IMG/VR virus record: IMGVR_UViG_3300005663_000003
Location: 22,672 to 86,671 of that record
Length of the DNA stretch: 64,000 nt
DNA from: a virus
Direction: 5' to 3' (one strand)
The position numbers and the translations under genes were made by a program. This document shows, piece by piece, positions 27,618 through 36,018 of the stretch (its first letter is position 1; each line of letters opens with the position of its first letter). The notes beneath the pieces are model-generated. The model did no database searches, was not told the origin of the DNA, and saw only the letters and a program-made list of their open reading frames with translations.

Positions 27618-28162
27618 TGCCCGAAGCCATCGAACAGTGGAGAAGCATCCCCGGATGGGAAGGTCGCTATGAGGTCAGTGACCTCGGGCGCGTGCGTTCC
27701 TTGTGGACTGGATGTAGGGGGGGCCGAAGATTGCGGAAAGGCCCTATGTTGCTGAATGGCGAGCGCGTTCCAGACGGGTATATCCGCATCGATTTACGCG
27801 ATATGGACAGACGCGAGCGTATCTTCGTCCATAGGCTTGTCCTGCTCGCCTTCGTCGGACCGTGCCCGGAAGGGATGGAGGGGTGTCATACGAACGACGT
27901 TGGCGAGGACAACCACCTGACGAATCTTCGATGGGGAACGCCTGCCGAAAACAGAGAGGACGCGAGACGAAACGGACGCATTCTCTATGGCGACAAGAAT
28001 CCACGGGCAAGCGTTACAGATGAGCAGCGCAAGGAAGTCAAACGCCTAGCTGGGACGATGAGTCACAGGAGGATCGCGCAGGTTGTCGGGATGCCCTACT
28101 CTACTGTTGGTCACATCATCAGAGGAACCGACCGAAAGAAGAGTCCATGCCTGGCTGGTTAG
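27617..28162 (+). CDS. NUMOD4-HNH homing endonuclease
   Basis: 181 residues: NUMOD4 module at residues 8-28 (WRSIPGWEGRYEVSDLGRVR), HNH core with H72, C90-H91, N99 and N103 (LTNLRWGTPAENR), then a C-terminal HTH-like part (HRRIAQVVGMPYSTVGHII). The start lies in the stop of the fibre gene (TGATG), and the last 16 nt overlap the next gene. As at 7999, the insertion sits at the start codon of a structural gene (MPEA versus MPGW). It is less GC-rich than neighbours. Expected to spread by cutting alleles lacking it. Confidence 0.9.
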   Translation: MPEAIEQWRSIPGWEGRYEVSDLGRVRSLWTGCRGGRRLRKGPMLLNGERVPDGYIRIDLRDMDRRERIFVHRLVLLAFVGPCPEGMEGCHTNDVGEDNHLTNLRWGTPAENREDARRNGRILYGDKNPRASVTDEQRKEVKRLAGTMSHRRIAQVVGMPYSTVGHIIRGTDRKKSPCLAG

Positions 28163-28494
28163 ATGTTGCTTGGGGCAAGTTCCGAGGCGCGCAGCGCGCG
28201 TGCCACGAGTCCGAGCGCCTGACCAAGCCGCAGATGCGCGCGGCCTGGAAGGTCTGGGACCTCATGCGCAAGACCGAGGAAGCCGCGTTCTCTGGCGAGG
28301 AAGGCTGGGCCGACAAGCTCCACGCTCAGACCGTGGAGCTTGCCTCGTCGATGGACCCCGACCTGCGCACGGGCCCACGAACCTTGGCGCTGTGGCTCGT
28401 CGAGAACCGCGACCGCCTCGCCCAATCCATGCTCAGGACCGTCGGCGAGTCCGCCCACACGCGCGACTCTGTCAGCGCCAAACTCACCAGATAG
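28147..28494 (+). CDS. Hypothetical protein
   Basis: 115 residues, helical. It begins MPGWLDVAWGKFRGAQRACH inside the end of the HNH gene, whose last codons provide its leader; no good ribosome site is visible, so translation may depend on the HNH gene. A Trp-rich N-terminus and repeated charged helices are seen. No family recognised. Confidence 0.45.
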   Translation: MPGWLDVAWGKFRGAQRACHESERLTKPQMRAAWKVWDLMRKTEEAAFSGEEGWADKLHAQTVELASSMDPDLRTGPRTLALWLVENRDRLAQSMLRTVGESAHTRDSVSAKLTR

Positions 28495-28507
28495 AAGGAA
28501 GCGATCG

Positions 28508-28780
28508 ATGCCCAACCCAGAAGACATGCACGGAGCGGCTGACGGATTCGGCGGCAGCGACTTCGAGGAACCCGAGGCTGAGCGCCTCGCGGCAGCGGCA
28601 GCGGAGCCCGAGCCCGAACCGGCACCCGAGCCCCCGGCGCCTCCCCCGGTCCCGGTCGTGACACACACGGCGAAGGGTCCGGTCCCGGTGGTGAAGCGGG
28701 CCCCCAAGCCCGGCATGGTGGACGCCCGGGTGTTGAAGCGCCCGAACCGGATGGTGCGGATGGTCAAGCCGAGGAAGTGA
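28508..28780 (+). CDS. Hypothetical Pro/Glu-rich protein with basic tail
   Basis: 90 residues from ATG 28508, ribosome site AAGGAAG. Residues 22-50 are Glu-Pro repeats (EPEPEPAPEPPAPPPVPVV), followed by a basic tail (VKRAPKPGMVDARVLKRPNR). This is probably disordered, and may be a linker or scaffold element between fibre proteins. Function unknown. Confidence 0.45.
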   Translation: MPNPEDMHGAADGFGGSDFEEPEAERLAAAAAEPEPEPAPEPPAPPPVPVVTHTAKGPVPVVKRAPKPGMVDARVLKRPNRMVRMVKPRK

Positions 28781-28783
28781 CCC

Positions 28784-29815
28784 ATGGGCGGCGGAAACGT
28801 TCTCGGCCTTCAGAGCCTGCAAAGCGTCTACGAACGTAGCGGGACGGCTCCGCACATCCTCAACACGGTAGCGAACGGCGGCTTCTCCGTTCAGCAAGAC
28901 CTGGCCGCAGCGGTCGCCGACATCGCCCAATACCGCGACGCGCTTGGCGTCATTCAGCATTCGTGGCAGGAAGACTCCCTGCTGATGGGCCCGGCGGTCA
29001 CCGACATCTTCGCGGCATCGCTTGTGGGTGTGAACCTCACCCCGGCCCTCTTCCCGACTCGGCCCACCGTCAACTTCGGCCTGGACGTGCTGCGGCTCAT
29101 CCCCACGTCGCGAACTTTCACATCGGCGGTCAATAAAATCCAATTCGGAAACGGAGCGGTGTTCACGCTCGACTTCCCAAGCGCGACCGCTGCGGCTGCG
29201 TTGCTCGTCAATCCCACCATCATCTACCAGCAGGACGGCGGCGGCTTCGGGAGCGGCCTGGTCGTCAACCACTCGGCGATCTATGAGGGTGGGCCCGCTG
29301 GGTCCACGCGCTTCATCGGTCCCATCTTCACCTTCGTCCACCAGCCGACATTCAGGGCGAACGGCGCGGGGTCGACGGTCAACCATTCGCAGGGTCGTGA
29401 CTTCCTCTCGCAGCCGATCCACAGAGTAGACGGCGGCGCGACGGCCTACAACATGACGGGCATCTGGACCCAGCTCTTTTGCTCGGGACAGGTGCGAACC
29501 GGCGCAACGATGACCTTTCGCCGGATCATCTTTTGCGGCGCGCTCGCCAACGCCACCGGCATCATCACCGACACCACGGCGATTCTCATCGACGACCTCA
29601 CCCCCGAGACGACGAACCCGGCTATGGGGATCGAGAACAACATCGGCAGTCCCGGAATTCAATACGAAGGAGCGTCCGGGCTCTGGGGTATCTTTGCGGC
29701 TACGCCCGTCGGTCAGCAGACCGTGGTCGGAAGTCGAGGAGGTAACGCCGCGCTGGCTTCTTTCCTCACGGCGATGGAGAACCTCGGCTGGATCATCGAC
29801 AGCACGGTCGTCTAG
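28784..29815 (+). CDS. Putative tail fibre with conserved C-terminal tip
   Basis: 343 residues. The body is beta-rich. The final 30 residues (GSRGGNAALASFLTAMENLG, then WIIDSTVV) match the C-terminal tip motif common in phage fibres and in the glycine-rich adhesin at 61642 (GSRGANVALLDLLTKGALLG, WTDSTVV). In known fibres this tip is helical and helps trimer registration. This indicates a fibre or fibre-tip role in host binding. Confidence 0.6.
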   Translation: MGGGNVLGLQSLQSVYERSGTAPHILNTVANGGFSVQQDLAAAVADIAQYRDALGVIQHSWQEDSLLMGPAVTDIFAASLVGVNLTPALFPTRPTVNFGLDVLRLIPTSRTFTSAVNKIQFGNGAVFTLDFPSATAAAALLVNPTIIYQQDGGGFGSGLVVNHSAIYEGGPAGSTRFIGPIFTFVHQPTFRANGAGSTVNHSQGRDFLSQPIHRVDGGATAYNMTGIWTQLFCSGQVRTGATMTFRRIIFCGALANATGIITDTTAILIDDLTPETTNPAMGIENNIGSPGIQYEGASGLWGIFAATPVGQQTVVGSRGGNAALASFLTAMENLGWIIDSTVV

Positions 29816-29825
29816 AAAGAACAGC

Positions 29826-30266
29826 ATGCCCATCCTTCTCACGACGTCAGTAACCTACCCCGCCGCACACGGCAAACCGGCCGAGGTCTACAGCGAACTC
29901 AAGGCCCACGAATTGAGGGGCAGAATCCACGCGCGGAAGCTGGAGATCCAGGTCCAATACGGGAACACGGTGGATGGCAAGTGGCTCGGTGGGAAGCTAC
30001 CCATCGCGCACTACCTCCTCGAAAACGTAGCGCCAGAGGAGGACCCACAGGGCAACATCATCACGCCAGCCGATCCGCGATACGACGTCTTCATGGCGAC
30101 GACCTTCGGCCCTTCGGCGGTCGACATCATCAACCGAATCATCGCGGGCACGTTGGCCCCGACCGACGCCCTCGCCGAACTCGACCAGCTCTACCTGGAA
30201 AACGGAGAGGCCATCTATAGCTGGCTTCAGTTGCAGGAGCCCAGCTACGCAGGAACCATCCAATGA
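29826..30266 (+). CDS. Hypothetical tail module protein
   Basis: 146 residues from ATG 29826, placed after the fibre stop; the longer frame from 29694 overlaps the fibre and is rejected. It reads MPILLTTSVTYPAAHGKPAE, then EIQVQYGNTVDGKWLGGKLP. Fibre-linked small proteins in siphophages often have this size. The end overlaps the next gene by ATGA. Confidence 0.5.
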   Translation: MPILLTTSVTYPAAHGKPAEVYSELKAHELRGRIHARKLEIQVQYGNTVDGKWLGGKLPIAHYLLENVAPEEDPQGNIITPADPRYDVFMATTFGPSAVDIINRIIAGTLAPTDALAELDQLYLENGEAIYSWLQLQEPSYAGTIQ

Positions 30267-30634
30267 CCGACACCCCGCCGACTCCACCGACCCCGACCCC
30301 GCCGACGCCGATGCCGATGCCGATGCCTGATCCCTTGCCCAAGACTATCGCGGTTCCTTTTGGGCTCGTCCTGGAGGTCGCCCAATACCTGGAGGCGACT
30401 CCGACAGCTCGCGACGTTCCGCCTAGCACACCGGTCGGCATGGCGCTACAGCTCAGCCAGCACGCCGAGGCGGCGATACAGAGACACAAGGCGGTCCAGG
30501 GGAAGAAGCTCAAGGAAGAGATGGAACGCCTAGCGGACGAGAAGAAGAACAGCGGCCACGTTCCACGAAAGCCGATGGACGAGTTGATGGCCGAGGCCAA
30601 ATCAGCGCGAGCAAGTCCCACGCCGAAGGAATAG
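30263..30634 (+). CDS. Hypothetical protein with proline-rich N-terminus
   Basis: 123 residues. The first 25 residues are almost only Pro, Thr and Met (TPPTPPTPTPPTPMPMP), followed by a helical domain (FGLVLEVAQYLEATPTARDV) and a charged coiled-coil-like end (HKAVQGKKLKEEMERLADEK). Likely a small structural or assembly factor; family not recognised. Confidence 0.45.
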   Translation: MTDTPPTPPTPTPPTPMPMPMPDPLPKTIAVPFGLVLEVAQYLEATPTARDVPPSTPVGMALQLSQHAEAAIQRHKAVQGKKLKEEMERLADEKKNSGHVPRKPMDELMAEAKSARASPTPKE

Positions 30635-30641
30635 TCATCGA

Positions 30642-31856
30642 GTGAGCGGCCAAGGAACAGTAGGAAGTGGATACGTCGTCACGTTCGGGGTCATCAACCC
30701 GAACGGCACGCCGCGAACTGGCTTGGTTGCTGGCGACTTTACTGTGCGGGTCGAGAACCCACAGAACACCTTCAGCACAGCGCCCGCTGTCTCCGAGGTT
30801 GGCGGCGGACAATACCGCTTCACCCTCCCCGGAGCCTTCACCACGACTCATGGAGCGGGTGAGTATGGCTGGTCGGTCGAGCTGACGAATCCCCCCGTGG
30901 ATCTAATCTCGAACTGGGTAACCTTCTTCCTTCGGGATCCTGACGACCTCGAAACCGAAACGAGCGCGGCGGCCAGGGCAGTCACCAACCAGGCCGAGCA
31001 CGATCAAACACAGGCCGATGTCGCTCTCGTGGAAACCGAAGCCGCAGCCGCAGCCCGGGAGGTCACGAACACGGCCGAACACGCTCAAACGCAGCTTGAC
31101 ATCGCGAACCTGAACGACCCGGACGTGGCCGCCATCGCCGATGGAGTCTGGGACGAGGCCCGCGCCGGGCACGTCGCGGCAGGTAGTTTCGGCGAGGCCC
31201 TCGATGCCCGCGTCTCCCTCGTCGAAACCGAAGCGGCTGCCGCCGCGCGAGAGATCACGAACACCGCCGAGCACGACCAGACGCAAACCGACATCGCAAA
31301 CCTGAACGATCTTGATGCGGCCGAGGTCGCCGCAGCGGTGATAGTTGCGCTCACGGTCCAGGGTTACACCGCAGCTCGGGCGCTCCTCCTCGACAACCTC
31401 GACGCGGCCATCTCGACGCGAGCCGTTCCAGGCGACCTCATGGGTCTAGTGGCCGGGGCCATCACGGCGGCGAAGATCGCGGCGGACGCGTTCACCGCCT
31501 CGCAATTCGACGCGTCGATGCAGAGCTACCAGGCGAAGGTCTGGAACTTCGACGACGACCTGGCGGGCACCCCGACCGATCGCTACGGCGTGGCCTTCTT
31601 CAAGAACGGGAACTTCATCACGGCGGGCATCGGGGCGCCTTCAATCCGGGTGCTTCGCAACGTCGATGGCGTTGACCTCATTCCGACCATCGCCCTGGTC
31701 GCCGTCCCTGGCTTCCCCGGCCTCTTCTTCTTCGAGGAGACGAGCGGCCCACGGCGCATGGTCGACGGGCGGAGCTACTTCGCCGTGGTCACCGCGACCA
31801 TCGACGCCGCGACGCGCACGTGGCCGCAGCAGATCGGGCGCGACAACACGCCATGA
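30642..31856 (+). CDS. Tail fibre protein with coiled-coil stalk repeats
   Basis: 404 residues from GTG 30642. An N-terminal Ig-like domain (residues 5-100) is followed by a helical stalk with repeated LVETEAAAAAREVTNTAEH and QTQxDIANLND units (copies near 31027 and 31219, a degenerate one near 30950). A C-terminal beta domain contains DRYGVAFFKNGNFITAGIGA. The heptad character suggests a trimeric stalk. A side or tip fibre is the best reading. Confidence 0.6.
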   Translation: MSGQGTVGSGYVVTFGVINPNGTPRTGLVAGDFTVRVENPQNTFSTAPAVSEVGGGQYRFTLPGAFTTTHGAGEYGWSVELTNPPVDLISNWVTFFLRDPDDLETETSAAARAVTNQAEHDQTQADVALVETEAAAAAREVTNTAEHAQTQLDIANLNDPDVAAIADGVWDEARAGHVAAGSFGEALDARVSLVETEAAAAAREITNTAEHDQTQTDIANLNDLDAAEVAAAVIVALTVQGYTAARALLLDNLDAAISTRAVPGDLMGLVAGAITAAKIAADAFTASQFDASMQSYQAKVWNFDDDLAGTPTDRYGVAFFKNGNFITAGIGAPSIRVLRNVDGVDLIPTIALVAVPGFPGLFFFEETSGPRRMVDGRSYFAVVTATIDAATRTWPQQIGRDNTP

Positions 31857-32119
31857 CGAACCGCGTTTTTCGTTTTGCCTTCGCGCTGTTCGATACGGAG
31901 CCCTGGCTTCAGCTCGGGCAGGCGCCCCCGCCCCCGGTGGTCCCCGGCCCCACCCAGCTTGACGTCAACCAGCGTGGCCTGGGGAACCGGCTCAGCGTCT
32001 TCCCTTCTCGCAACGCCCTGACAGTCGCGACCGCGCTGAGGGGTAACCGGCTGAGCGTCTTCCCCTCGCGCAACACGCTCGACGCGGTGGACACGCGGAA
32101 CATCTTGGACACGGAGTAG
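31853..32119 (+). CDS. Small protein with duplicated GNRLSVFPSRN motif
   Basis: 88 residues from ATG 31853 (ATGA overlap). It carries two copies of GNRLSVFPSRN spaced by 20 residues; the DNA repeat has an exact 60-bp period (31981 and 32041). A Pro-rich stretch precedes the repeats. It may be a small fibre tip or linker. No family recognised. Confidence 0.5.
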   Translation: MTNRVFRFAFALFDTEPWLQLGQAPPPPVVPGPTQLDVNQRGLGNRLSVFPSRNALTVATALRGNRLSVFPSRNTLDAVDTRNILDTE

Positions 32120-32122
32120 ACG

Positions 32123-32479
32123 ATGGCCCAGCCCCCGACACGCTTGAAGCGAGGCGACCGCAGCCCGATCTTCGACTCCGTGATGCGCGACCGCGACGGC
32201 AACCCCATCAGCCTCCTCGGCGCCACCGCTCGCTTCCTCATGCGCGACGCGACCGACCGTAGCAACGTGGTCATCGTTGCGCCCGCCACGATCGTCAACC
32301 CGCTCGCCGTTGCGCCCGACCCAGACCTGGGCCGCATCACCTACTCGTGGAGCGCGACGGACACCGTCACCCCCGGTAAGTTCGAAGCCGAGGTGGAGGT
32401 CACGTTCGCGGGCGGGATCGTCGAGACGTTCCCGAACGTCGGCTACCACGACGTCATCATCGAGCAGGACATCGCCTAG
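32123..32479 (+). CDS. BppU-like baseplate/fibre domain protein
   Basis: 118 residues forming one Ig-like domain: RGDRSPIFDSVMRDRDGNPI, ARFLMRD, then ITYSWSATDTVTPGKFEAEV and TFPNVGYHDVIIEQD. This 'RGDxxPxxxxxLxDxxGxPxxLxGAxVxFxM' pattern is the N-terminal domain of baseplate upper proteins, which attach receptor-binding proteins to the baseplate. It is the last gene of the left structural block, its stop overlapping the convergent minus-strand gene. Confidence 0.65.
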   Translation: MAQPPTRLKRGDRSPIFDSVMRDRDGNPISLLGATARFLMRDATDRSNVVIVAPATIVNPLAVAPDPDLGRITYSWSATDTVTPGKFEAEVEVTFAGGIVETFPNVGYHDVIIEQDIA

Positions 32480-32967
32480 ACCTCGGGGTAGAAAACCTCG
32501 CGCGCCCAGCCCCCTCCCTTCTTCTCGGTGACCGCGATGAAGCGGAAGGGGAACAGCCCGGCGGCGGTCTTGATCTTCACCCGCGCATCATCCTCCCAGA
32601 ATCCCTTGACCTCGTGGACCTCGATGAGTCCGTCGGGGAGGATCACGAGGAAGTCAGGCGTGTAGCCGGTGAGCCAGTTCGGCCCAAGCCGCAGCTTGAT
32701 GCACTCGAACCTGTAGTCCGCGATGACGCCGACGTGTTTGAGCATGTCTAGTTGGCGTTCGTAGCGGGCCTCCAGCTTGTTCATCGGCGGCCCGGCTTCG
32801 AGAGTCAGGCGCGTCGCCTTCGCCTCGGCGCACAGCTCGCGCGACGGTAGCTGCGCCTCGGGCTGCTCGCGTTCGAACTCGGCGAGGTCGACTCCCATCT
32901 GCTTGAGCTGGGCACGGGTGAACCCGTTGCCGCCTCCTCCTCGCCTCTGCCGTCGCTTCCTCGCCAT
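32476..32967 (-). CDS. DUF1064-like PD-(D/E)XK nuclease
   Basis: 163 residues on the minus strand; ATG 32967 is chosen because CAGGAG lies 8 nt upstream. It has an Arg/Gly-rich N-terminus, then the nuclease core: YRFECIKLRLGP, GYTPDFLVILPDGLIEVHEV with D105 and E119-V-K121, and a KIKTAAGLFPFRFIAV helix-strand. This is the pattern of DUF1064 phage proteins, small VRR/RusA-like endonucleases linked to recombination or DNA processing. It is one of only two minus-strand genes and convergent to the tail block. Confidence 0.7.
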   Translation of the reverse strand: MARKRRQRRGGGGNGFTRAQLKQMGVDLAEFEREQPEAQLPSRELCAEAKATRLTLEAGPPMNKLEARYERQLDMLKHVGVIADYRFECIKLRLGPNWLTGYTPDFLVILPDGLIEVHEVKGFWEDDARVKIKTAAGLFPFRFIAVTEKKGGGWAREVFYPEV

Positions 32968-33037
32968 CGTTCGCTCCTGACCCCAGGCTACCTCGCGGGA
33001 AAGACAAGCCGCAAGCCCGAGCACTTGCAGGGTTTAT

Positions 33038-33084
33038 AACTTTCTGAACTTTCTGTTTGACAGTGACGCGGGGAGTTGTATAAT
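33038..33084 (+). promoter_or_regulatory. Early-type promoter 1 with shared upstream element
   Basis: -35 TTGACA (33057-33062), 16-bp spacer, -10 TATAAT (33079-33084): a near-perfect sigma70 promoter. Directly upstream (33038-33056) lies a tandem ACTTTCTGA/ACTTTCTGT pair with 9-bp period, identical at 34143. An ATG begins 7 nt after the -10. Confidence 0.85.
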
Positions 33085-33114
33085 GAGGGCATGAACAACA
33101 CGGAGCACACGACC

Positions 33115-33351
33115 ATGACCGACCTCGCCACCCTGCCCATGACCACCCTTGACACCATCTGCCGCGAACTCTACGCGGACATCTACTCGCTTGAGGTCGT
33201 CGCCTCCCGCAACAGCGGCGCGAGGTCCCCCTACGATGTTCGCTTCATCCGCACCCGCGCCGCACGGCGCCTCATCAAGTCGATCCGCCGCACCCTTCGC
33301 GGCAGGCTGACGACCGCCGCCAACGCTCGCCCCACCGGGGAGCGCTGGTAG
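33115..33351 (+). CDS. Small basic hypothetical protein
   Basis: 78 residues from ATG 33115, behind a CGGAG stretch. An upstream in-frame ATG (33091) coincides with the predicted transcription start and would add MNNTEHTT, giving a leaderless form. The protein is helical and Arg-rich at the end (RTRAARRLIKSIRRTLRGRL). It is the first gene behind a strong promoter, so probably early and abundant. Function unknown. Confidence 0.6.
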   Translation: MTDLATLPMTTLDTICRELYADIYSLEVVASRNSGARSPYDVRFIRTRAARRLIKSIRRTLRGRLTTAANARPTGERW

Positions 33352-33353
33352 CC

Positions 33354-34130
33354 GTGAGCGACCTCCGAGGAGCCGAGCTGCTCCGAGCCTTCCGCGCGGG
33401 TGACACCGAGGCGGGCCTGGCCTGGCTCAACCACGCCGAGCGTGAGGACGACCTGGTCGGCACGATCATCGAGTGGCAAGAGCAGGGCTGTGGCGGGGGA
33501 CCCTCACCGATGCCGAAGCGCAAACGCGTCCAGCGGTGGGGCCCCTACATGGGAGTCGAGTGCCCGGGGTGCGACCGCATCGTCGAGGTCGGCGCCGAGG
33601 ATGGCCCCGTCATGCGAGCGTGGCGCGGCGGCGAGAGGTTCCCCCACTGTGGCGCCGTTGTTCTCCCGGCCTACGACCGGGCTCATCACTTCGCCCCCTT
33701 CATCTGCGTCGAGGGCGAGACGGGACCGATGGAGTTGAGCGAGTTCCTCGAATGGATGGGCGACGACCTCACCGCCATCGACACGAACGCCGAGCAGATC
33801 CAACGGACCCGCGACAACCAGGCCGAATGGGAAGAGGCGCGGGCTCTGCGGAAGGCGAACACTGAGGAGCACAAGGCGAGACGCGCAGAACGCGCCGCGA
33901 AGGACAGGGCGGGCCGCGCCATGGATGGACAGCTCGCCGCGTCCCTCGTCCTCGACGAGTTCATCGCCGCGCACAATGGGCCGATGTGGCCGAAGGACGT
34001 GGACCGGCTGCGACGCTTGGAGGCGGCACACTACGACGCGACCGAGCGGCACCGCCGCGCACACGACGGCTGGAAGGAAGCGCACGCGGCTGCGGACAAG
34101 GCAGCTAAGGCCCTGGCGGAGCTGGAGTAA
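33354..34130 (+). CDS. Hypothetical protein with zinc site and coiled coil
   Basis: 258 residues from GTG 33354. The centre has CPGCDRIVEVG and a later HCGAVVLP, possible zinc ligands, followed by a long charged coiled coil (EEARALRKANTEEHKARRAE) and a C-terminal Ala-rich helix. It is co-transcribed from promoter 1. No family recognised. Confidence 0.55.
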   Translation: MSDLRGAELLRAFRAGDTEAGLAWLNHAEREDDLVGTIIEWQEQGCGGGPSPMPKRKRVQRWGPYMGVECPGCDRIVEVGAEDGPVMRAWRGGERFPHCGAVVLPAYDRAHHFAPFICVEGETGPMELSEFLEWMGDDLTAIDTNAEQIQRTRDNQAEWEEARALRKANTEEHKARRAERAAKDRAGRAMDGQLAASLVLDEFIAAHNGPMWPKDVDRLRRLEAAHYDATERHRRAHDGWKEAHAAADKAAKALAELE

Positions 34131-34142
34131 TGGAGCCTCAGA

Positions 34143-34189
34143 AACTTTCTGAACTTTCTGTTTGACAGGACGCCCCGGAGTTGTAGACT
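34143..34189 (+). promoter_or_regulatory. Early-type promoter 2 with shared upstream element
   Basis: -35 TTGACA (34162-34167), 16-bp spacer, -10 TAGACT (34184-34189). The 25 nt 34143-34167 are identical to 33038-33062. ATG 34197 lies 7 nt past the -10; a second ATG (34221) follows a GAAAGGAA ribosome site. Confidence 0.8.
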
Positions 34190-34220
34190 AGGGGGCATGA
34201 GCAACCCCGAAAGGAACGAC

Positions 34221-35198
34221 ATGAACACGACCAAGAACGACGACCGCCGCACCGCCCGCCGCCGCAAGCTGACCCTCTCGATTCTGGGCCAGGAAGCGGA
34301 CCGCTCCAGAACGAACAAGCCCGAGCTGGTCGACGCGGCTGCCCGCCTCTACTCGCTGGCGAGCCCCGAGGCCATCGCCATCGTCCAGGCGCAGCTCGCC
34401 GTTGACGGCGTGTCGGCCCTGCTCGACCTCGCCGAGTTCGTCTCCTTCGCTTCCGACAGCGTCGAGCAGATGGCGCTGAGCTACAAGGGCCTTGGCGACA
34501 GCACCGGACTCCCGCACGGCCCCGAGCGTCAGCGGTTCGTGAACCTGTCGGGCAAGCGCACCCACCGCAAGGTCACCTGGAAGACCATCGCCGTGGCTCT
34601 CCACGCCGCGATCAAGGCCGAGCGGATCGCCGCGAGCGAGGCCGAGCACGCCGAGCGCCTCGCCGCTGAGGAAGCTGCCGCTGCTGAGGAAACTGCCGAG
34701 GTCATCGGGAGCTTCCCCGCGACCCACGAGGGAGTGAAGGCCGCCGCGAAGGAGATCGCCAAGCGGATCGGCGAGCGTCGCCGCGCCAAGGCCGACGGTG
34801 GCAAGCTCACCGTAGTCGGCGGCGATCCCAAGGACCATCAGACCGGCCCCGTTCCCAGCCGCATCAAGTCGATCGAGGTCAGCCAGGGCGAGGGCGTCGC
34901 GCCCCTGCTCCACGCCACGGTCAACAGCTTCCACGCGGCGAACGCGTTGCTCCGTCTGATCGCCGACCGCCACACCGGCCCCGGTTACCGCAAGGTCGAC
35001 CTGGACATCACCTGGGAGAACGGCGAGACGATCCGCACCCGTCACGATGTCTACAGCTCGCCCGACGTTCGGAACGAGAAGGAGCACAGCCTCAACGCCG
35101 CGAAGCACGCCCGCGCCGTGCTCCGCTTCTTCGTGGACAAGTATGAGACCGCGAGCGCCCAGGCGATCCTCGACGGCTGCGACCTCGGGAAGGAGTAG
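34221..35198 (+). CDS. Hypothetical protein with coiled coil and C-terminal LPD-like domain
   Basis: 325 residues from ATG 34221, chosen for the AAAGGA site; ATG 34197 would add eight residues. Basic N-terminus, Ala/Glu-rich helix around residues 135-175, then a C-terminal alpha/beta domain (NALLRLIADRHTGPGYRKVD, then LDITWENGETIRTRHDVYSS) resembling small domains found in large polyvalent phage proteins. It has its own strong promoter, so it is likely an early gene. Function unknown. Confidence 0.6.
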   Translation: MNTTKNDDRRTARRRKLTLSILGQEADRSRTNKPELVDAAARLYSLASPEAIAIVQAQLAVDGVSALLDLAEFVSFASDSVEQMALSYKGLGDSTGLPHGPERQRFVNLSGKRTHRKVTWKTIAVALHAAIKAERIAASEAEHAERLAAEEAAAAEETAEVIGSFPATHEGVKAAAKEIAKRIGERRRAKADGGKLTVVGGDPKDHQTGPVPSRIKSIEVSQGEGVAPLLHATVNSFHAANALLRLIADRHTGPGYRKVDLDITWENGETIRTRHDVYSSPDVRNEKEHSLNAAKHARAVLRFFVDKYETASAQAILDGCDLGKE

Positions 35199-35201
35199 GC
35201 C

Positions 35202-35534
35202 ATGAACGAAACCGAAGACCGCTGGGCCTGGCTCGTCCGAATCGAGGGCGACCTGCTCCAGCTCACGACGGAGGCGGGGGTCGAGGACAAGATGGCACAG
35301 GCCATCCTCGACGACCCCGAGGGCTGGGGCTTCGACGACATCCCCGAGGAGGACCGCGCCTCCTCCTATCTGATGGCCGACATGGTGATGGCCTGCGTCT
35401 ACGGCGACTTGATGCACCTGGCCGAGCAGCACGAATACCCCTGGGCACGGAAGACGCTGGAGCAAGCGGCGGGCGACTGGCTCGACACCAGAACCGCGAA
35501 GCTGTCCGAGCTGAGGAAGAAGGACCAACGATGA
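35202..35534 (+). CDS. Hypothetical acidic protein
   Basis: 110 residues, 3 nt after the previous stop. Acidic and helical (DMVMACVYGDLMHLAEQHEY in the middle). The end overlaps the next start (ATGA). No family recognised. Confidence 0.5.
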   Translation: MNETEDRWAWLVRIEGDLLQLTTEAGVEDKMAQAILDDPEGWGFDDIPEEDRASSYLMADMVMACVYGDLMHLAEQHEYPWARKTLEQAAGDWLDTRTAKLSELRKKDQR

Positions 35535-35704
35535 GGCGGCGAGCCTACAGCGGCAAGCAGGTCGCGTGCTCAGACTGTGGCGCACGCGGCCCAGCCGAGG
35601 AGGCGGGCGATGGACCCGAGCCGCTCTGTCCAGGTTGCTCCGATCCCGTCGGACTGGTCCACGAACAGGACAGCCGGATGCCGATGCCAGGAGACGACCG
35701 ATGA
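35531..35704 (+). CDS. Zinc-ribbon miniprotein
   Basis: 57 residues from ATG 35531. CSDCG near residue 13 and CPGC near residue 33 make a four-Cys zinc ribbon. Both ends are in 4-nt overlap with neighbours (ATGA), strong evidence of a real gene despite its size. One of about twenty cysteine-cluster small proteins here. Confidence 0.6.
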   Translation: MRRRAYSGKQVACSDCGARGPAEEAGDGPEPLCPGCSDPVGLVHEQDSRMPMPGDDR

Positions 35705-36018
35705 CCGACGAGCGCGTGGAGCACCTCAAGATACACGACCTCGGCGGCGGCTTCAGTGCCGAGACCTGGCTGGCTCGCTCTGGCCGCTGGGCCTTCGGCC
35801 TGGTCCGGCAGGCTGAGCGCCTCATCCCGTGCGGCGCTGGTGTCCTCATTCAGCACCGCGCCTCAGTCAGCGCTTGGGGCTACCAGTCCCGGGGGGCCGC
35901 ACTGGAGGTCGCTGAGCGAGTCGCCCTGGCCCTCGACCCTACCCGCCTCACCGAGGCGCCAGCGGGCCCTGAGGAGCCTGCCGGGGACCCGGACGAACCC
36001 GCAAGGAGAGCCAAATGA
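35701..36018 (+). CDS. Hypothetical protein
   Basis: 105 residues from ATG 35701. The N-terminal domain (RVEHLKIHDLGGGFSAETWL, ARSGRWAFGLVRQAERL) looks like a small alpha/beta fold; the end is Pro/Glu-rich and disordered. Overlaps both neighbours by ATGA. No family recognised. Confidence 0.5.
   Translation: MTDERVEHLKIHDLGGGFSAETWLARSGRWAFGLVRQAERLIPCGAGVLIQHRASVSAWGYQSRGAALEVAERVALALDPTRLTEAPAGPEEPAGDPDEPARRAK

Noticed and set aside
34188-35849. 553-codon minus-strand frame
   Set aside because: It covers several well-supported plus-strand genes with promoters and ribosome sites; its composition (Leu/Val/Asp/Gly) is typical antisense shadow.
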